Part shown: piece after piece, positions 5,989 to 7,860 of the stretch
Layout: every line of letters begins with the position of its first letter
Position numbering within the stretch: position 1 is the first letter of the stretch
Source: Actinomycetes bacterium
GTDB taxonomy: Bacteria; Actinomycetota; Acidimicrobiia; Acidimicrobiales; Palsa-688
DNA: 7,860 bases
Assembly (NCBI GenBank): GCA_021846485.1
Contig: JAJZWW010000140.1
Coordinates: 1-7,860, forward strand
Direction: 5' to 3'
Program-made: the position numbers and the translations under genes
The notes under the pieces: generated by a model
Told to the model about the DNA's origin: nothing
What the model saw: only the letters and a program-made list of their open reading frames with translations
Database searches by the model: none

Positions 5989-6029
5989 GCCCGCACGGCC
6001 GTCCCTGCAGGGGTCGGTAGCCTGCGGGC
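5989..6029 (+). promoter_or_regulatory. icd promoter region with flanking inverted repeat
   Basis: A -10-like TAGCCT (6018-6023) ends 6 nt before the icd ATG (6030) with no Shine-Dalgarno, the leaderless arrangement. A 7-bp inverted repeat, GCCCGCA (5989-5995) and TGCGGGC (6023-6029), brackets the region and ends at the start codon. A palindrome CCCTGCAGGG lies between its arms (6003-6012). These could be operator sites, or a terminator-like hairpin for the preceding metF operon, whose last stop is at 5979. Confidence 0.45.
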
Positions 6030-7226
6030 ATGGGCGAGAAGATCACCATGTCCCCCGGGGGAGGGCTCGTCGTCCCCACCGACCCTGTCATTCCCTTCAT
6101 CGAGGGGGACGGGACCGGCGTGGACATCTGGCCGGCGGCGAGGCGGGTGCTCGACGCCGCCGCCGCCAAGCACGGCCATCGCATCGAGTGGATGGAGGTC
6201 CTCGCGGGTGAGAAGGCGTTCCGGGAGACCGGCAACTGGCTGCCCACCGAGACCGTCGAGGTCTTCCGGGAGTACCTGGTCGGCATCAAGGGCCCCCTGA
6301 CCACCCCGGTCGGTGGCGGGTTCCGGTCGCTCAACGTGGCCCTGCGCCAGGTGCTCGACCTCTACGTGTGCCTGCGGCCGGTCCGCTGGTTCGCCGGGGT
6401 GCCCTCCCCGGTCAAACGCCCCGAGCTGGTCGACATGGTGATCTTCCGGGAGAACACCGAGGACATCTACGCCGGCCTCGAGGTGCAGGAAGGTACCCCC
6501 GAGGCCAAGCGCCTGATCGGGCTGCTCCACGACGAGCTCGGCTGGGAGATCCGCCCCGACTCCGGCGTTGGGATCAAGCCGATCTCGGTGACCGGGTCCA
6601 AGCGGCTGATCCGGGCGGCCGTCGCGTACGCCGTCGAGCGGGGACGCAAGTCGGTGACCTTGGTGCACAAGGGCAACATCCAGAAGTACACCGAGGGCGC
6701 CTTCCGCCAGTGGGGTTACGAGCTGGTGCGTGAAGAGCTCTCCGAGGTGGCCGTCGGCTGGGACGACTGCGGGGGCGACCCCGGACCCCGGGTCCTGGTC
6801 AAGGACGTCATCGCGGACATCGCCCTCCAGCAGGTGCTGACCCGACCGTCGGAGTTCGACGTGATCGCCACGACCAACCTGAACGGCGACTACCTCTCCG
6901 ATGCCCTCGCCGCCCAGGTCGGCGGGATCGGGATCGCCCCGGGGGCCAACATCAACTACACGACCGGCCACGGGATCTTCGAGGCGACCCACGGCACGGC
7001 GCCTCGCTACGCCGGCCAGGACAAGGTCAACCCGGGATCGGTGCTGCTCTCGGGGGTGCTCATGTTCGAGCACCTCGGGTGGCGGGAGGCGGCCGCCGAC
7101 ATCGTCCGGGCGCTGGAGACGACCATCGCCGAGCGGATCGTCACCTACGACTTCGCCCGGCAGATGGAGGGGGCCACCGAGGTGAAGACCTCGGAGTTCG
7201 CCTCCGCGGTCGTCGACCGGCTGTAG
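6030..7226 (+). CDS. icd: NADP-dependent isocitrate dehydrogenase (E. coli-type)
   Basis: 398 aa. It closely follows the E. coli Icd pattern with an offset of 18 or fewer residues. It converts isocitrate to 2-oxoglutarate and CO2 with NADP+ in the TCA cycle. Visible features are IPFIEGDGTGVDIWPAA (21-37), the substrate loop GGGFRSLNVALRQ (95-107; S100 corresponds to the regulatory Ser113), LRPVRW (115-120), FRENTEDIYAG (139-149; Y147 equals Tyr160), LVHKGNIQKYTEGAF (211-225; K214 equals Lys230) and NLNGDYLSDALAAQ (283-296; metal-binding D287 and D291). In the cofactor region EATHGTAPRYAGQDKVNPGS (318-337), R326 and Y327 take the place of Lys344 and Tyr345, while Y373 and R377 match Tyr391 and Arg395. 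This pattern indicates NADP rather than NAD use. The ATG at 6030 is preceded by a -10 at leaderless distance; Met7 is a less likely alternative start. Confidence 0.97.
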   Translation: MGEKITMSPGGGLVVPTDPVIPFIEGDGTGVDIWPAARRVLDAAAAKHGHRIEWMEVLAGEKAFRETGNWLPTETVEVFREYLVGIKGPLTTPVGGGFRSLNVALRQVLDLYVCLRPVRWFAGVPSPVKRPELVDMVIFRENTEDIYAGLEVQEGTPEAKRLIGLLHDELGWEIRPDSGVGIKPISVTGSKRLIRAAVAYAVERGRKSVTLVHKGNIQKYTEGAFRQWGYELVREELSEVAVGWDDCGGDPGPRVLVKDVIADIALQQVLTRPSEFDVIATTNLNGDYLSDALAAQVGGIGIAPGANINYTTGHGIFEATHGTAPRYAGQDKVNPGSVLLSGVLMFEHLGWREAAADIVRALETTIAERIVTYDFARQMEGATEVKTSEFASAVVDRL

Positions 7227-7238
7227 CCGGCCCGCCCG

Positions 7239-7253
7239 GACCGGTGAGCGGTC
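7239..7253 (+). terminator. Hairpin after icd
   Basis: GACCG (7239-7243) pairs with CGGTC (7249-7253) around a 5-nt loop, 13 nt beyond the icd stop, and is followed by AGGGTTCGTCT. The stem is short and the T-content modest, so it is a weak terminator candidate. Confidence 0.3.
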
Positions 7254-7404
7254 AGGGTTCGTCTCGCACCCGGCCCGCATCTCGTGGTTCTTGTGGAGGT
7301 TCAAGTCGTCCGAGATCATGTGGATCCGCTCGCCGTCAGGGCGCGCCGCCCGGCCTCTTCCACCCGAGAGCTTTCTCGGCGGGACCTTTCGTTCCGTTGT
7401 TCCG

Positions 7405-7434
7405 CACGGGCCGTGCCATCCCCCGGGGCCCGTG
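7405..7434 (+). terminator. Stronger hairpin with T-rich trailer
   Basis: CACGGGCC (7405-7412) and GGCCCGTG (7427-7434) form a perfect 8-bp GC-rich stem, followed by GGCTTCTCTT. It is the best terminator-like structure between icd and the next gene, about 180 nt after the icd stop. An upstream hairpin (7364-7379) followed by a pyrimidine-rich stretch may contribute. Confidence 0.4.
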
Positions 7435-7521
7435 GGCTTCTCTTGCCCGAACGTCGCCAAGTGTCTCCGCGGAGCCCCACGGGGACAGCCCGACCCGCCG
7501 GCGTGCCCCGGCCCCGGCGCG

Positions 7522-7527
7522 TACGGT
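7522..7527 (+). promoter_or_regulatory. Candidate -10 element of the propeller gene (leaderless)
   Basis: TACGGT (TAnnnT) ends 7 nt before the ATG at 7535. There is no Shine-Dalgarno, the same geometry as purN and icd. No -35 was recognised. Confidence 0.5.
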
Positions 7528-7534
7528 GCGGCCC

Positions 7535-7860
7535 ATGCCCGAGCTCCCCTACCTGCGACACCCGACGATCCACGGCGACCGGCTGGCGTTCGTCACCGAC
7601 GACGACCTGTGGGTCGGGTCGATCGAGCGCAGCGAGGCGTGGCGGATCGGGACCGGCCCGGCGGTCATTCGCAGCCCCCGGCTCTCCCCCGACGGCAGCC
7701 GCCTGGCCTTCTCGTCCACCGCAGCCGGCCACCCGGAGGCGTGGGTCGTCGACCTCGACGGCGGGGAGCCGCGCCGCCTTACCTGGTGGGGGGACGAGGC
7801 GACCTCCGTGGTCGGCTGGCGGGGCGGGGACCGGGTGGTCGTCGCCACCGCCCACGGGCA
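7535..7860 (+). CDS. N-terminus of a beta-propeller (PD40/TolB-like) protein, probably tricorn-like S41 protease (partial)
   Basis: The gene runs off the right edge, leaving 108 codons. It opens with MPELPYLRHPTIHGDRLAFV, then DDDLWVGSI, and then a PD40-type blade, RLSPDGSRLAFSS (49-61). Next come HPEAWVVDLDGGEPRRLTWWG (66-86) and the start of a further blade, TSVVGWRGGDRVVVAT. This order (YLRHPTI, GDRxAFV, DDLW, SPDG, GGEPRRLT) is what I associate with the first propeller of tricorn protease homologues, large cytosolic peptidases of family S41 that trim peptides. The catalytic part lies outside the window, so a propeller-only protein is not excluded. There is no signal peptide or membrane segment at the N-terminus, which fits a cytosolic protein. 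The start is supported by a -10 hexamer 7 nt upstream. Confidence 0.72.
   Translation, partial: MPELPYLRHPTIHGDRLAFVTDDDLWVGSIERSEAWRIGTGPAVIRSPRLSPDGSRLAFSSTAAGHPEAWVVDLDGGEPRRLTWWGDEATSVVGWRGGDRVVVATAHG

Larger units (their letters stand above)
7227..7534. other. Gene-free gap between icd and the propeller gene
   Basis: I see no complete gene in these 308 bp. They hold three hairpin-forming segments. GACCG/CGGTC at 7239-7253 lies just after the icd stop, CCGAGA/TCTCGG with a GCTT loop spans 7364-7379, and CACGGGCC/GGCCCGTG spans 7405-7434. A patch at about 7256-7345 is poorer in GC than its surroundings and reads on the minus strand like a short coding relic. The promoter of the next gene lies at the right end. 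Confidence 0.6.

Noticed and set aside
5856..7460. Long antisense open frames opposite icd, purH (2551-4059) and the flavoprotein gene (4843-5832)
   Set aside because: They are mirror images of GC-rich codons of well-identified genes and have no domains or start signals of their own.

Overview
The window is very GC-rich (roughly 70 %, with G or C at nearly every third codon position). It looks like a chromosomal segment of a high-GC actinobacterium. The style of the proteins suggests a lineage such as Acidimicrobiia, but that is an inference from composition and family resemblance, not a database result.

Layout. Positions 1-866 carry no convincing gene. They hold a C-rich tract (about 1-67), a dyad-symmetric array of a 19-bp repeat (401-504) and a 12-unit octamer tandem repeat (712-811). 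A short-chain dehydrogenase/reductase gene (867-1637) lies on the minus strand. Divergent from it, and in head-to-tail order, come purN-purH (1757-3897, overlapping by ATGA), metF plus a nitronate monooxygenase-like gene (4022-5979, also overlapping by ATGA), and icd, encoding an E. coli-type NADP isocitrate dehydrogenase (6030-7226). After a gene-free gap of 308 bp with several hairpins, a beta-propeller protein resembling the N-terminus of tricorn-like proteases starts at 7535 and runs off the window.

How the genes fit. PurN and the C-terminal domain of PurH use 10-formyl-tetrahydrofolate for purine synthesis. MetF commits 5,10-methylene-tetrahydrofolate to methionine synthesis. The core is therefore a one-carbon/folate block followed by a TCA-cycle enzyme. 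The flavoprotein translationally coupled to metF has no obvious place in that pathway.

Regulation visible in the sequence. Four of the five promoter-proximal genes have a -10-like hexamer (TAGTCT, TAGCCT, TACGGT, GATACT) ending only 6-7 nt before the start codon, with no Shine-Dalgarno. This is the geometry of leaderless transcripts. metF is the exception: its candidate -10 (TATCGT) lies 83 nt upstream of the GTG. The roughly 77-nt leader between them can fold into a bulged 10-bp stem closing two hairpins, and one hairpin segment can alternatively pair with the ribosome-binding/start region. This candidate cis-regulatory RNA is the most interesting unexplained structure here; the 19-bp repeat array is second.
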